A DNA stretch of 20,931 bases from an uncultured Collinsella sp. (GTDB lineage Bacteria; Actinomycetota; Coriobacteriia; Coriobacteriales; Coriobacteriaceae), in contig CABUWR010000002.1 in the NCBI GenBank assembly GCA_902495265.1, positions 1 to 20,931 on the forward strand, written 5' to 3'. This document shows, in pieces, positions 1-8,063 of this stretch. Below the pieces are notes generated by a model. It had not been told where the DNA came from. It saw nothing but the letters and a program-made list of their open reading frames with translations, and ran no database searches. The translations under genes were made by a program, and so were the position numbers. Positions within the stretch are counted from its first letter, which is position 1. The number at the start of each line of letters is the position of its first letter.

Positions 1-109
1 GGAGCTTTAGTTAGCCCATATGACGCTGTTTTGAAGTCTACCCTGCCTTCAAATAGGGCGAATGGTATAGAGATAGCTGCAAAACAGCCTAATTCAATAT
101 GTCTAGTTA

Positions 110-133
110 TACGTATTTGAACTAACTGTCCAG
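110..133. repeat. 24-bp dispersed repeat, copy 1
   Basis: This 24-mer (TACGTAT...TGTCCAG) differs by one base from the reverse complement of 1456-1479 and by two from 1637-1660. The ten bases GGAGCTTTAG at 1-10 also occur at 1622-1631, just before copy 3. The window edge may therefore cut a further, longer copy of the element seen at 1456-1660. Apart from this the first 165 bases show no gene. Confidence 0.75.
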
Positions 134-165
134 CCCTGTTTGACGGCGCACGGGTGATTCGCCGT

Positions 166-1293
166 TTAGACCGGTGCAAGGCCGATTCCGGCCCGCAGAG
201 CGTTGAGCCAAGCGGCCTGACGCTTGCGATAGCCCTTGATGCGATATCGGAATCGGACTCCCGCGAGTCGATGCATCGTTTGGGCGAAGGCTTCGAGTGC
301 AACAAGGTCTTTCATTTGGTCGCGATTGATAACCAGGACGTGGATGCCCATTGCCTTGAGGCCATTATTTCGATTGCCATCGTGGATGCGAGCGTTTTGA
401 AGCTCATGCCCAATTCCGTTGTATTCGCTGTCGACTCCGGCTGCGGGGCAATACAGGTCGCAGATGGCGTAAGGGATGCCGGAGGACATGTTGACCGCAA
501 GGGTGTCGAAGTCGATTCGATAGTTGAGTAGCAAGCCTCCCATAGGTAGGCTGCAACACCCGAAACCGCCAAAGCGCATGGGTGCTCCGAGAACGGCAAA
601 CATTAGGGATTCGGCTGGGGATGCGGATCCGGCCCGGGCGAGTTTAACGGCCGTGCGAAACGAGGCGTACGAGCTACTTTTGGCGAACCGTGCGACCGCC
701 TCGAGCTCTTCGATGGTCGTGGCGGGCTCGCATTTGTAGTGTGCCTGTTCATAGCGGGTTTCGTTCTGTTGCTCGGCCACCGACTGGTTGCCCAGGCAAT
801 CAAGATCGCCCGTCGCTGCGCAGCCATCGCCCTTGGGCCAGATGTCGTCATGGGCAATGGGGTATGTTGCCCCGGGAGGAAGGGAGTAGGTTCCGAGCAG
901 TTCCATGAGAAGCATCAAGGTTTTGGCGACTGATTCATTTTTGGAACAAAGCATGGCTGTCACGGCGGGAGACGTTGCGTAGATGTCGGCCTCGACGTGC
1001 ATAATTGCACCTTCAGGAAGCGGAGCGGAGAGAATATGCTGAAGAAGTCGCTTGTCGGGGCGTCTGTTGTCTTCGTCTGAAACGAGAAGATCGAGCAGTT
1101 CGGAATCATCTTCATTCCAGGCATCGAGTATCGAAAGTGCGCCAAAGTCTATCGCGTCATTATTGGGAATGCAGCTAGCCAAGGCCTGTGCTTGCTGTTC
1201 ACTATCAACGAAGTCCCAGGGTAGGGCAGAGTACGCCCGTCGTGCGCGACGAATTGCGCGGAGGGCGGAGAAATGTGAAATCACGGTCGTCAT
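166..1293 (-). CDS. hypothetical protein with PD-(D/E)XK nuclease-like C-terminus
   Basis: Function unknown, 375 residues. The C-terminal third (about residues 215-350) has the layout of AbiEi/Vsr/DUF559-like endonuclease folds. A 'GSASPAESL' helix is followed by a hydrophobic strand with Asp279, then 'SEYNG' (Glu290), His296, and an Asp-Gly-Asn-Arg helix (Arg308) before 'LKAMGIHVLVI'. This assignment rests on motif order alone. The N-terminal half resembles nothing I recognise; it has no signal peptide or membrane segment. No clear Shine-Dalgarno precedes the ATG at 1291-1293, so the start could be weak, leaderless or internal. The gene stands alone between copies of a 24-bp repeat (110-133 and 1456-1479), which suggests an accessory locus, for instance a defence or toxin-type nuclease. 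That role is inference. It could equally be a catalytically dead family member. Confidence 0.7.
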   Translation of the reverse strand: MTTVISHFSALRAIRRARRAYSALPWDFVDSEQQAQALASCIPNNDAIDFGALSILDAWNEDDSELLDLLVSDEDNRRPDKRLLQHILSAPLPEGAIMHVEADIYATSPAVTAMLCSKNESVAKTLMLLMELLGTYSLPPGATYPIAHDDIWPKGDGCAATGDLDCLGNQSVAEQQNETRYEQAHYKCEPATTIEELEAVARFAKSSSYASFRTAVKLARAGSASPAESLMFAVLGAPMRFGGFGCCSLPMGGLLLNYRIDFDTLAVNMSSGIPYAICDLYCPAAGVDSEYNGIGHELQNARIHDGNRNNGLKAMGIHVLVINRDQMKDLVALEAFAQTMHRLAGVRFRYRIKGYRKRQAAWLNALRAGIGLAPV

Positions 1294-1455
1294 AGCTATA
1301 ACGTACTAAGTTGGAGGCAGAATGCGACCGCCATACCGTTCTTTTCGCTCAGCGGGGCGCTGCGCGCCACGAACGGCTGGGCGTTATGAAATCGGTGGAA
1401 TCGGTCGAGGGGATTACAGGAAATTGAGCTCTGCCGCGAAGGTTGACGATATCTA

Positions 1456-1660
1456 CTGGACAGTTAGTTCAGATACGTATAAGGCGGCGGGCGTTCGAGG
1501 CGTTTCTAAGGGCCTTTGAAGGCGATTTGAGGATAAAAATGCAGCGGCTGTACTCGAAAACGATGAGCTTTGGACGGTATGGCATCCGCCGGGGAGCTCA
1601 GAAGGCTCCGAACGGCCCTTTGGAGCTTTAGAAAAATACGTATCTGAACTAATTGTCCAG
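1456..1660. repeat. MITE-like segment with 24-bp terminal inverted repeats
   Basis: The segment begins with CTGGACAGTTAGTTCAG... (1456-1479) and ends with its reverse complement (1637-1660, one mismatch), enclosing about 157 bp. Reading frames cross the inside, one ending in the GGAGCTTTAG also seen at 1-10, but none has a credible start and domain. It is best read as a non-autonomous repeat element or gene remnant. Together with 1294-1455, where I see nothing, it fills the gap between the nuclease-like gene and prs. No target-site duplication is obvious. Confidence 0.6.
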
Positions 1661-1677
1661 GGAAGGTTGGCGAGGGA

Positions 1678-1711
1678 TAGAAAAGGGTCGGAAGCGAGCT
1701 TCCGACCCTTT
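1678..1711 (-). terminator. Rho-independent terminator of prs
   Basis: A 13-bp perfect stem (1682-1694 with 1699-1711, AAGGGTCGGAAG core) encloses a 4-nt loop. On the minus strand it is followed by a short T-rich tract. It lies 34 bases beyond the prs stop codon. Confidence 0.85.
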
Positions 1712-1744
1712 AAAAACACCAAAGATGATGAGATGCACGCTGGA

Positions 1745-2731
1745 TTACAGCGCGAAGTCGCCGCCGACGAGCGTGGAGACAGGCTCCTCGTGGTAAACGG
1801 CGGAGATGGCCTGGGCGAACTCCTCGGCGACCGAGATGGTCTTGATCTTGCCGCCCACCTCGACGGGAATGGCGTCGGTGACGACGCACTCGACGATCGG
1901 GGCGTCGTTCAGGCGCTCGATGGCCGGACCGGAGAAGATGCCGTGGGTGGCGCAGACGTAGATGTCGCCAGCGCCCATAGCCTTGAGCTCTTTGACGTTG
2001 GCGCACAGGGTGCCAGCGGTGTCGATCATGTCGTCGTTGATGACGCAGGTCTTGCCCTTGATGTCACCGATGATGCCCATGACCTCGGCGGCGTTGTGGC
2101 GCGGACGGCCCTTGTGGGCGATGGCCAGGTCGCAGCCGAGCATGTCGGACAGCTTCTTGGCGGCCTTGGCGCGACCCACGTCGGGGGAGACGACAACCAG
2201 GTTGTCGGTGTCGAAGTGCATGTCGTTGTAGTACTGGCCAAACAGCGGCAGTGCGGACAGGTGGTTAACCGGGATATCAAAGAAGCCCTGGATCTGACCC
2301 TGGTGCAGGTCGAGGGTGATGATGCGGTCGACACCGGCGCGCTCGAGCAGGTTGGCGACGAGGCGGGCGGTGATGGGCTCGCGCGGGCCGGCCTTGCGGT
2401 CCTGGCGGGCATAGCCGTAGTGGGTGATAACGGCGGTGATGGAGCGGGCGGATGCGCGCTTGGCAGCGTCGGTGGCGATGAGCAGCTCCATGAGCATGTC
2501 GTTGACGTTGCCGCCAGCCACGGACTGAATCAGGAAGACGTCGGCGCCGCGGACGGTCTCGTCGTAGCGGGCGTAAATCTCACCGTTGGCGAACTGCTTT
2601 AGCGTAAGGCCCGAAAGCTCGACCCCAAGGTACTCAGCGATCTTCTGAGCGAGGGGACGGTTGGAGGAACCGGAATACACGCGGATGGACTTGCGCATAT
2701 TCTCCGACTTCTCGGGATCATTAATCGGCAT
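1745..2731 (-). CDS. prs: ribose-phosphate pyrophosphokinase (PRPP synthetase)
   Basis: Cytosolic enzyme that transfers pyrophosphate from ATP to ribose 5-phosphate, giving PRPP for purine, pyrimidine, histidine, tryptophan and NAD synthesis. It has 328 residues, the usual length for class I enzymes. The catalytic flexible loop is in 'YGYARQDRKAGPREPIT' (105-121), followed by 'DLHQGQIQGFFDIP' (141-154). The PRPP-binding loop 'VINDDMIDTAGT' is at 230-241. The ATG at 2729-2731 has a good ribosome site (AAGGAG, about 7 nt upstream). A second Met at residue 12 aligns better with shorter homologues and cannot be excluded. It lies downstream of glmU on the same strand, but a terminator and a promoter-like sequence lie between them, so it is probably transcribed independently. 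Confidence 0.97.
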   Translation of the reverse strand: MPINDPEKSENMRKSIRVYSGSSNRPLAQKIAEYLGVELSGLTLKQFANGEIYARYDETVRGADVFLIQSVAGGNVNDMLMELLIATDAAKRASARSITAVITHYGYARQDRKAGPREPITARLVANLLERAGVDRIITLDLHQGQIQGFFDIPVNHLSALPLFGQYYNDMHFDTDNLVVVSPDVGRAKAAKKLSDMLGCDLAIAHKGRPRHNAAEVMGIIGDIKGKTCVINDDMIDTAGTLCANVKELKAMGAGDIYVCATHGIFSGPAIERLNDAPIVECVVTDAIPVEVGGKIKTISVAEEFAQAISAVYHEEPVSTLVGGDFAL

Positions 2732-2777
2732 TACCCTTCTCCTTTATACATCGAATGCCATATAGATGCCTTGTTGC

Positions 2778-2805
2778 ATTGTAACCGCGCGACGGGGTTT
2801 ATCGA
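2778..2805 (-). promoter_or_regulatory. putative prs promoter
   Basis: On the minus strand, TCGATA and TACAAT are separated by 16 bp and lie about 50 bases upstream of the prs start codon, after the glmU terminator. This is consistent with a housekeeping sigma promoter and is judged only by resemblance to consensus. Confidence 0.4.
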
Positions 2806-2871
2806 GTCTTGATAACGTCTTTACCGTCAACGGACACGAACCGACCACTCATCCGGTCACGCAGGTCACGA

Positions 2872-2908
2872 TAGAAAAAGGAGCCGTCCCCATGGAACAA
2901 CTCCTTTT
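2872..2908 (-). terminator. terminator after glmU
   Basis: On the minus strand AAAAGGAG pairs with CTCCTTTT across a 17-nt loop that can itself partly pair, followed by a T run. It begins 15 bases past the glmU stop. Confidence 0.75.
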
Positions 2909-2923
2909 GTGCTTGGTAAAACG

Positions 2924-4336
2924 TTATGCCTCGTCGTCCTCGTGCAGGCGGCGGCGATAATCGGCGGCCCAGCCCTCGATATTTACCTGACGGGCGCGGC
3001 CCAGACCGAGTGCGTCGGCTGGAACCGGCTCGGTGATGACGGAGCCGGCGGCCACGAGTGCACCGTCGCCAATCTGGGCGGGTGCGACCATCATGGTGTC
3101 GGAACCGATGAAGGCATCCTTGCCGATGACGGTCTTGTGCTTGTGGACGCCGTCGTAGTTGCAGGTGATGGAGCCCGCGCCCACGTTGACGCCGGAGCCC
3201 ATGGTGGTGTCGCCGATGTAGGACAGGTGGGGCACCTTGGAACCCTCGCCGATCGTGGACTTCTTGATTTCCACGTGCGTACCGGCCTTGGAGCCGTCGA
3301 GCATGTGGGTGCCCGGGCGCAGGTAGGCACGCGGGCCGCAGTCGACGCCGTTCTCGATGACGGCCTCGATGGCGATAGTTTCATCGATGGTGCAGCCGCT
3401 GCCGACGGTGGTGTCGGTGAGGCGGCTGTTGGGGCCGAGCTGGCACTCCTCGCCCACGGTGACGTGGCCGATCAGATGCGTCTGCGGCCACACGACGGTG
3501 TCGCGGCCGATGGTGGCGTCGGGACCGATCCAAGCCTGCGTGGGGTCGATGAAGGTAACGCCCTCGGCCATCCAGTGCTCGTTGATGCGGTCGCGCGCGA
3601 TGGCGGTGAGCTGCGCGAGCTGAATGCGGCTGTTGACGCCCAGGCCGTCGCGGTAGTCATCGCAGTGGAAGATGGAGACCGCCTGGCCGTGACCCTTGAG
3701 GATTTCGAGCATGTCGGGCAGGTAGTACTCGGACTGCGCGTTGTCGTTGCCGATCTCGTTAATGTGGGCGGCGAGCTGCGCGCCGTCAAAGGCGTAGCAG
3801 CCGGCGTTGCACTCCAGCAGCGTGGCGGCCTGCTCGGGCGTGCAGTCCTTCTGCTCGATGATGCGCTCGATCTGGCCGTCGGCGCCCAGCTTGATGCGGC
3901 CGTAGCCGAAGGGATCGGGCGGGGTCATGGTCATGACGGTGCAAGCGAGCTCGCCGGTGGCGACGGTCTGCGCGAACTTGGCGACGGTGTCGGCGGTGAT
4001 GAGCGGCAGGTCGCCGTTGAGCACGACGACCGGGCCTTGCGTGATGCCGCAGGCCTCGAGCGCGACCTTGACGGCGTGGCCGGTGCCCAGGCGCTCGGTC
4101 TGCTCGACGCACTCGACCTTGGTAGCGCTGTTGGCATAGGCGCCGTCGATGAGGGCGCGCATCTCGTCGGCGTGGCTGCCGATGACGACCACGACGCGGC
4201 TGCAGCCGGCCTTGATGGTGGCGTCGACGATCCACTGGACCATGGGCTTGCCCAGGATCTTGTGCGAAACCTTGCAGTGGTTCGACTTCATGCGGGTGCC
4301 CTCGCCGGCGGCGAGGATAATTGCGGTTGCGTCCAT
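2924..4336 (-). CDS. glmU: bifunctional GlmU: GlcN-1-P acetyltransferase / GlcNAc-1-P uridyltransferase
   Basis: Makes UDP-N-acetylglucosamine, the precursor of peptidoglycan and other glycans, in the cytosol. The N-terminal pyrophosphorylase domain (about 1-230) carries 'LAAGEGTRMKS' (residues 8-18), 'QTERLGTGHAV' (79-89) and 'NGDLP' (107-111). The C-terminal half is a left-handed beta-helix of hexapeptide repeats typical of the acetyltransferase, with 'RPGTHM', 'KKSTIGEGSKVPHLSYIGD' and 'NVGAGSITCNYDG'. The length of 470 residues is normal. An ATG at 4334-4336 preceded by AGGAG is chosen over an upstream in-frame ATG, because that extension has no family resemblance and would overlap the divergent transporter operon. 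The gene ends with an acidic tail. Confidence 0.96.
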   Translation of the reverse strand: MDATAIILAAGEGTRMKSNHCKVSHKILGKPMVQWIVDATIKAGCSRVVVVIGSHADEMRALIDGAYANSATKVECVEQTERLGTGHAVKVALEACGITQGPVVVLNGDLPLITADTVAKFAQTVATGELACTVMTMTPPDPFGYGRIKLGADGQIERIIEQKDCTPEQAATLLECNAGCYAFDGAQLAAHINEIGNDNAQSEYYLPDMLEILKGHGQAVSIFHCDDYRDGLGVNSRIQLAQLTAIARDRINEHWMAEGVTFIDPTQAWIGPDATIGRDTVVWPQTHLIGHVTVGEECQLGPNSRLTDTTVGSGCTIDETIAIEAVIENGVDCGPRAYLRPGTHMLDGSKAGTHVEIKKSTIGEGSKVPHLSYIGDTTMGSGVNVGAGSITCNYDGVHKHKTVIGKDAFIGSDTMMVAPAQIGDGALVAAGSVITEPVPADALGLGRARQVNIEGWAADYRRRLHEDDEA

Positions 4337-4529
4337 GTGATCTCCTGTTACGTTATAGAGACGTGTGTTTGGAAACGATACACGGCGCAATATGATACCG
4401 CAGGCATATGTTGAGCGCGTAGCGATTGGTTTGCGGCGGTTGAGGCTTGCGCCGCCGGCGTGGTGTTTGCACTGCTTGCGTGCGGCATTGGCGGTGCTGC
4501 GGAGCTGTCGTTTGAGCGAGGGGACGGGG

Positions 4530-5423
4530 GTGCCCGTGGACAACATACGAGAGGAGTTTGGCGGCGAGCCCGTTGCGGCATTCTCGATGTCGCATCCGGC
4601 TGTGCCGGCACTCTATATAGTGCTGACGCTGGGGCTCACCATGTTCTCGATGCAGCCGGTGCTGATTGCGCTGTCGCTTGCGGGCGGGCTGGCGTATGGA
4701 TTTGCGACGCGTGGGGCTGCCCGCACGCTGGGCGCACTCCGCTGGCAGCTGCCGGTGATTTTGATTATCGCGCTGGTCAATCCGCTGTTTAGCGCCTCGG
4801 GCTCGACGGAGCTGTTCCGTATTGGTATGCGCGCGGTGTATCTGGAAAGCATGGTATATGGCCTGTGCATGGGCGGACTGTTTGTGGCGAGCGTGCTGTG
4901 GTTTGAGGCCGCGGCGTCGATGCTCGAATACGACAAGGTGCTCGCGCTGCTGGGCAATGCCGCACCGGTGATTGCGCTCATGATCTCGATGTGCATGAGG
5001 CTTATCCCGCAGTTTTTGCGCCGCGGCCGCACGGTGCTGGCGGTGCAGGGCGCGATTGATGTACCGGGGCGTGCGCCGGCCGATCCCGTGCGCTCGCGCC
5101 TGCGGGCGTCGAGCGTGTTGATGGGCTGGGGCATGGAAGATTCGCTGGAGCGCGCGGACGCGATGCGCTCGCGCGGGTGGGGTGCCGCGACGCGTCGTAC
5201 GACGTATGCGCGGTATCGACTGGGGCGCAGCGACGTTGCCGCGCTGGTCGGGCTCGCGCTGTTTGGTGCTGCCGCGGTGGCGGTGGCGTGGACCGCGACG
5301 ACGCAGTATTCGTTTTATCCGCAGCTCTCGGTGCCGGCGCCGTGGCCGGGCTATGTCGTGTACGTTGCCTGGATGGTGCTGCCTTGCGCGTTGCACGCGA
5401 TTGATGAGAAGAGGTTTGGCTGA
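4530..5423 (+). CDS. ecfT: ECF transporter transmembrane component (EcfT)
   Basis: Membrane-embedded T component of an energy-coupling-factor importer, which couples the ATPases to the substrate-binding S protein. Several hydrophobic helices are clear ('LYIVLTLGLTMFS', 'LPVILIIALVNPLF', 'AALVGLALFGAAAVAVAW'). The coupling-helix motif appears as 'RADAMRSRGWG' at about residues 208-218, matching the Ala-Arg-Gly motif of CbiQ/EcfT proteins. The start is uncertain: an open frame extends to 4365, but GAGGGG at 4518-4523 favours GTG at 4530 (used here, 297 residues) or GTG at 4536. The stop overlaps the next start as TGATG, so the two genes are translationally coupled. It is divergent from glmU. 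Confidence 0.87.
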   Translation: MPVDNIREEFGGEPVAAFSMSHPAVPALYIVLTLGLTMFSMQPVLIALSLAGGLAYGFATRGAARTLGALRWQLPVILIIALVNPLFSASGSTELFRIGMRAVYLESMVYGLCMGGLFVASVLWFEAAASMLEYDKVLALLGNAAPVIALMISMCMRLIPQFLRRGRTVLAVQGAIDVPGRAPADPVRSRLRASSVLMGWGMEDSLERADAMRSRGWGAATRRTTYARYRLGRSDVAALVGLALFGAAAVAVAWTATTQYSFYPQLSVPAPWPGYVVYVAWMVLPCALHAIDEKRFG

Positions 5424-7066
5424 TGGCTCGGTTTGATAGGAGCTCGGCGGCGGGTGTGGCATATGGCTCGGCCGCGCCGGCGATTGAGGTGCGAGGCCTT
5501 AGTTTTGCCTATCCCGGGGTCAAGGCACCGGTGCTCGAGGGGCTTGATTGGCGTGTTTCCCAAGGTGCGTTTGCACTGCTTGTTGGCGGTACCGGTTCGG
5601 GCAAGTCGACGCTGCTGTCGCTGCTCAAGCCCGAGATCGCTCCAGCGGGCGAGCGCACTGGCGATGCGCGCGTGCTGGGCGAGAACGTTGCCGACATGGA
5701 CGTGCGGGCATCGGCAGAGCGCGTGGGTTATGTGTTTCAGGATCCCGAGAACCAGATTGTGTGCGAGACCGTGTGGCACGAGATGGCGTTTGGCCTAGAG
5801 AATCTGGGTGTGTCGCGCGACGAGATGCGCCGCCGTGTTGCCGAGACCAGCTATTTCTTTGGTCTGGAGGACTGGCTTCATCGTGATACCGATACGCTTT
5901 CGGGTGGCCGCAAGCAGCTGCTGTCGCTTGCCGCCGTCCTGGCGCTGCGCCCGCGCGTGCTGCTGCTCGACGAGCCCACGTCTCAGCTCGATCCCGTTGC
6001 CGAGAAGAATTTCCTGCACGCGCTGTTTCGTGTGAATCGCGAGCTGGGCTGCACGGTTGTTGTGGCGACGCATCAGCCGCGCCCAATGCTCGAATACGCG
6101 ACGTGTGCGTACCGGATTGAGGATGGCCGCGTGCACGAGGCGGCGGATATGGCTTCTTTGGTATGCCGAGAATCGCTGTTTTCCGATGACACGTTGGGGT
6201 GGGGTGCCATCCGATGTGCAAAAAACGGAGTATTCAGCAGGCGTGAGGACAATTTGGGCTCTCTGGAGCCGCCCGGGGACGTATCGAGCGCGAAAAAAAG
6301 TTTGGAATTGGACAAATCGTCCGAATTTGTGGCGCAAACGTCGCTCGAGAACGGCTTGGAAGCCTTCTCGCGCACGGATGGAAGCAGAATACTCCAAAAA
6401 ATGCACGGCGGGTCGGCTACCACCCTGTCGGAAGGCTGGTTTCGCTACGATCGAGCGTCCGGCTGGGTGCTGCGCGGGCTCGATGCGTCGTTTTCGGCCG
6501 GTGCGGTGCATGCGATCGTGGGCGGCAACGGATGCGGTAAGTCGACGATACTCTCGGTGCTGGCGAAGACCGCCAAGCTGCAGCGCGGCCGCATGGTGCG
6601 CGGAGCAGCCTCGGCGGCGCTGCTGCCTCAGAATCCCAAAGCATTGCTGGTTGCCGAGACGGTTCGCGATGAGCTGATGGAATGGGCCTCGACCTGCGGA
6701 TATGACGAGAACTTGGCGCGGGAGCGTGCGGCGAGCTTGGGGTTGTCGGGTCTGGATGGACGCCATCCGTACGATCTTTCGGGCGGGCAGCGTCAACTGC
6801 TTGCATTGGCAAAACTGCTGCTAATCGGCCCCGAACTGCTATTGCTCGATGAGCCCACCAAGGGTCTAGACCTGTTCAGCCGCCGCACCATCGCCCGCGC
6901 CCTGCGTGACCATGCGAAGGCTGGCGGCACCGTCATCATGGCTACGCACGATTTGGACTTTGCCGAGCAGGTAGCCGATGACGTTGCCATGATGTTTGAC
7001 GGTGAGATTGCCTGCATGGAGTCCCCGGCCGACTTCTTTGCCGACAACGTGTTCTATAGGGCGTGA
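5423..7066 (+). CDS. ecfA: ECF transporter double ATPase (fused EcfA1-EcfA2)
   Basis: One 547-residue chain carries both nucleotide-binding domains that power the importer. Domain 1 has Walker A 'GGTGSGKST' (55-63), a Q-loop 'VFQDPENQIV', signature 'LSGGRKQ' (159-165), Walker B ending Asp183-Glu184 and switch 'ATHQ'. Domain 2 has Walker A 'GGNGCGKST' (367-375), signature 'LSGGQRQ' (452-458), Walker B 'LLLLDEPTKGLD' and switch 'ATHD'. All catalytic motifs are intact in both halves. The linker of about 90 residues is long and unlike either domain. Residues about 265-328 are encoded by a stretch bounded by imperfect inverted repeats (6216-6406), possibly an in-frame insertion. The ATG at 5423 overlaps the ecfT stop. 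Confidence 0.95.
   Translation: MARFDRSSAAGVAYGSAAPAIEVRGLSFAYPGVKAPVLEGLDWRVSQGAFALLVGGTGSGKSTLLSLLKPEIAPAGERTGDARVLGENVADMDVRASAERVGYVFQDPENQIVCETVWHEMAFGLENLGVSRDEMRRRVAETSYFFGLEDWLHRDTDTLSGGRKQLLSLAAVLALRPRVLLLDEPTSQLDPVAEKNFLHALFRVNRELGCTVVVATHQPRPMLEYATCAYRIEDGRVHEAADMASLVCRESLFSDDTLGWGAIRCAKNGVFSRREDNLGSLEPPGDVSSAKKSLELDKSSEFVAQTSLENGLEAFSRTDGSRILQKMHGGSATTLSEGWFRYDRASGWVLRGLDASFSAGAVHAIVGGNGCGKSTILSVLAKTAKLQRGRMVRGAASAALLPQNPKALLVAETVRDELMEWASTCGYDENLARERAASLGLSGLDGRHPYDLSGGQRQLLALAKLLLIGPELLLLDEPTKGLDLFSRRTIARALRDHAKAGGTVIMATHDLDFAEQVADDVAMMFDGEIACMESPADFFADNVFYRA
6216..6406. repeat. possible inserted element inside the ATPase linker
   Basis: The 19-mer at 6216-6234 (GTGCA...GGAGTATT) matches the reverse complement of 6388-6406 at 13 of 19 positions. 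The 5-base start and 8-base end are conserved; the middle is A-rich in one arm and T-rich in the other. The enclosed 191 bp are A-richer than their surroundings, contain no stop in the ATPase frame and encode the unrecognised linker. This fits a small mobile repeat or a strongly diverged linker. No target duplication is obvious. Confidence 0.45.
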
Positions 7067-7070
7067 TGGG

Positions 7071-7784
7071 ATGGCGGATTTTCGCGCCTCGCGCCTACTC
7101 ACAAAACTTGAGATTCCGCTGTTGTTGGCGGTGCCGGCGGTGATGGCCGCGGCGTTGCTGGCGGGTGTTGAGCAGGCGGCGCTTGCCATGCTTGTCGTGG
7201 TGGCGCTGGTGCTCGCGCTGTTCTTTGCAGGCTACGAGGCATCTCGTCCGGGTTTGCGCCAGATTATGCCCACGCTGGTGCTGGCGGCGCTGGCGGCGGC
7301 GGGGCGCATCCTGTTTGGGCCCATTCCCGATTTTAAGCCCGTGAGCGCTATCGCCATTATCGCGGGTGCGACACTTGGCCGTCGCAATGGTTTTATGGTC
7401 GGCGCGTTGGCGGCACTGACCAGTAATTTCTTTTTTGGACAGGGCATGTGGACGCCGTGGCAGATGTATGCCTGGGGTCTGGTTGGCTATGTTGGCGGCG
7501 CGCTGGCGCATGCGGGCGCGTTTGATCGCGCCGATGGAACCGTGCGAATGCCGGCGCTGTTGGCGTATGGCTTTGCCTCGGGCTTGCTGTATGGCGTCGT
7601 GATCAACGCGTATGACATCATCGGTTTTGTGCAGCCGCTCACCTGGGCAGGCGCCGTAGCGCGTCTTGCTACGGCGGTGCCGTTCGATATCACGCACGGC
7701 CTCGCGACCTGCGTGTTCTTGGCCGCCTTGTACAAGCCTTGGTGCCGTCGCATTAACCGTGTCGTCGTGAAGTACGGGCTGTAA
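7071..7784 (+). CDS. ECF transporter substrate-binding S component
   Basis: Membrane protein of 237 residues with about six hydrophobic segments. It should bind the vitamin or vitamin-like substrate and deliver it through the T-A complex encoded just upstream. The signature region is 'FGPIPDFKPVSAIAIIAGAT' (about 83-102), followed by 'SNFFFGQGMWTPWQMYAWG', typical of the ECF S-component family that includes cobalamin-type CbrT proteins. The substrate cannot be decided from sequence; cobalamin or a related compound is a guess by family resemblance. The ATG at 7071 lies 4 nt after the ATPase stop and is preceded only by GGG, so translation probably depends on coupling. An upstream in-frame ATG at 6996 lies inside the ATPase gene and is rejected. 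Confidence 0.85.
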   Translation: MADFRASRLLTKLEIPLLLAVPAVMAAALLAGVEQAALAMLVVVALVLALFFAGYEASRPGLRQIMPTLVLAALAAAGRILFGPIPDFKPVSAIAIIAGATLGRRNGFMVGALAALTSNFFFGQGMWTPWQMYAWGLVGYVGGALAHAGAFDRADGTVRMPALLAYGFASGLLYGVVINAYDIIGFVQPLTWAGAVARLATAVPFDITHGLATCVFLAALYKPWCRRINRVVVKYGL

Positions 7785-7822
7785 TGGCGGTTGCGCCGGG
7801 GCGAGAATCAATATTGCCTTGG

Positions 7823-8004
7823 TGTCATATCAAAACTATGCCGGTTTACGGGCTGGATTGACGCAGGCCGACCATACCGGCATTTTTCGAAAATAGACGA
7901 GCCGTCTACCTGCGGTTTTATTTTGCTCGAATTGCGTGTGGTTGGGGATCTGCGATTCAGCCCCGTAAACCGGCATAGTTTTGGAATGGCCGGCTGATAT
8001 GACA
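7823..8004. repeat. long extragenic palindrome A
   Basis: The left arm 7823-7855 (AAAACTATGCCGGTTTACGG core at 7832-7851) is mirrored by 7958-8004. The right arm has one extra C and an 11-nt insertion before the final TGATATGACA. The centre holds TCTACCTGCGGTTTT, also present in palindrome B. It is followed by AAATGATCCGTTTTC near 8028, a tail that also follows B. There is no convincing coding capacity. Confidence 0.8.
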
Positions 8005-8063
8005 GGCGTCGTGGCCCTCAGAGAGCCAAAATGATCCGTTTTCTTCCGTCCCCAGACGTCCCC

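Noticed and set aside
1667..4414. Long plus-strand open frames of 311 and 501 codons
   Set aside because: They lie antisense to prs and glmU, have low-complexity Val/Asp/Gly/Ala composition and are a by-product of GC-rich codon use in the real genes.
4337..4529. Vitamin riboswitch ahead of the ECF operon
   Set aside because: I could not find cobalamin, TPP, FMN or other recognisable riboswitch boxes in this leader; a covariance-model scan would settle it.
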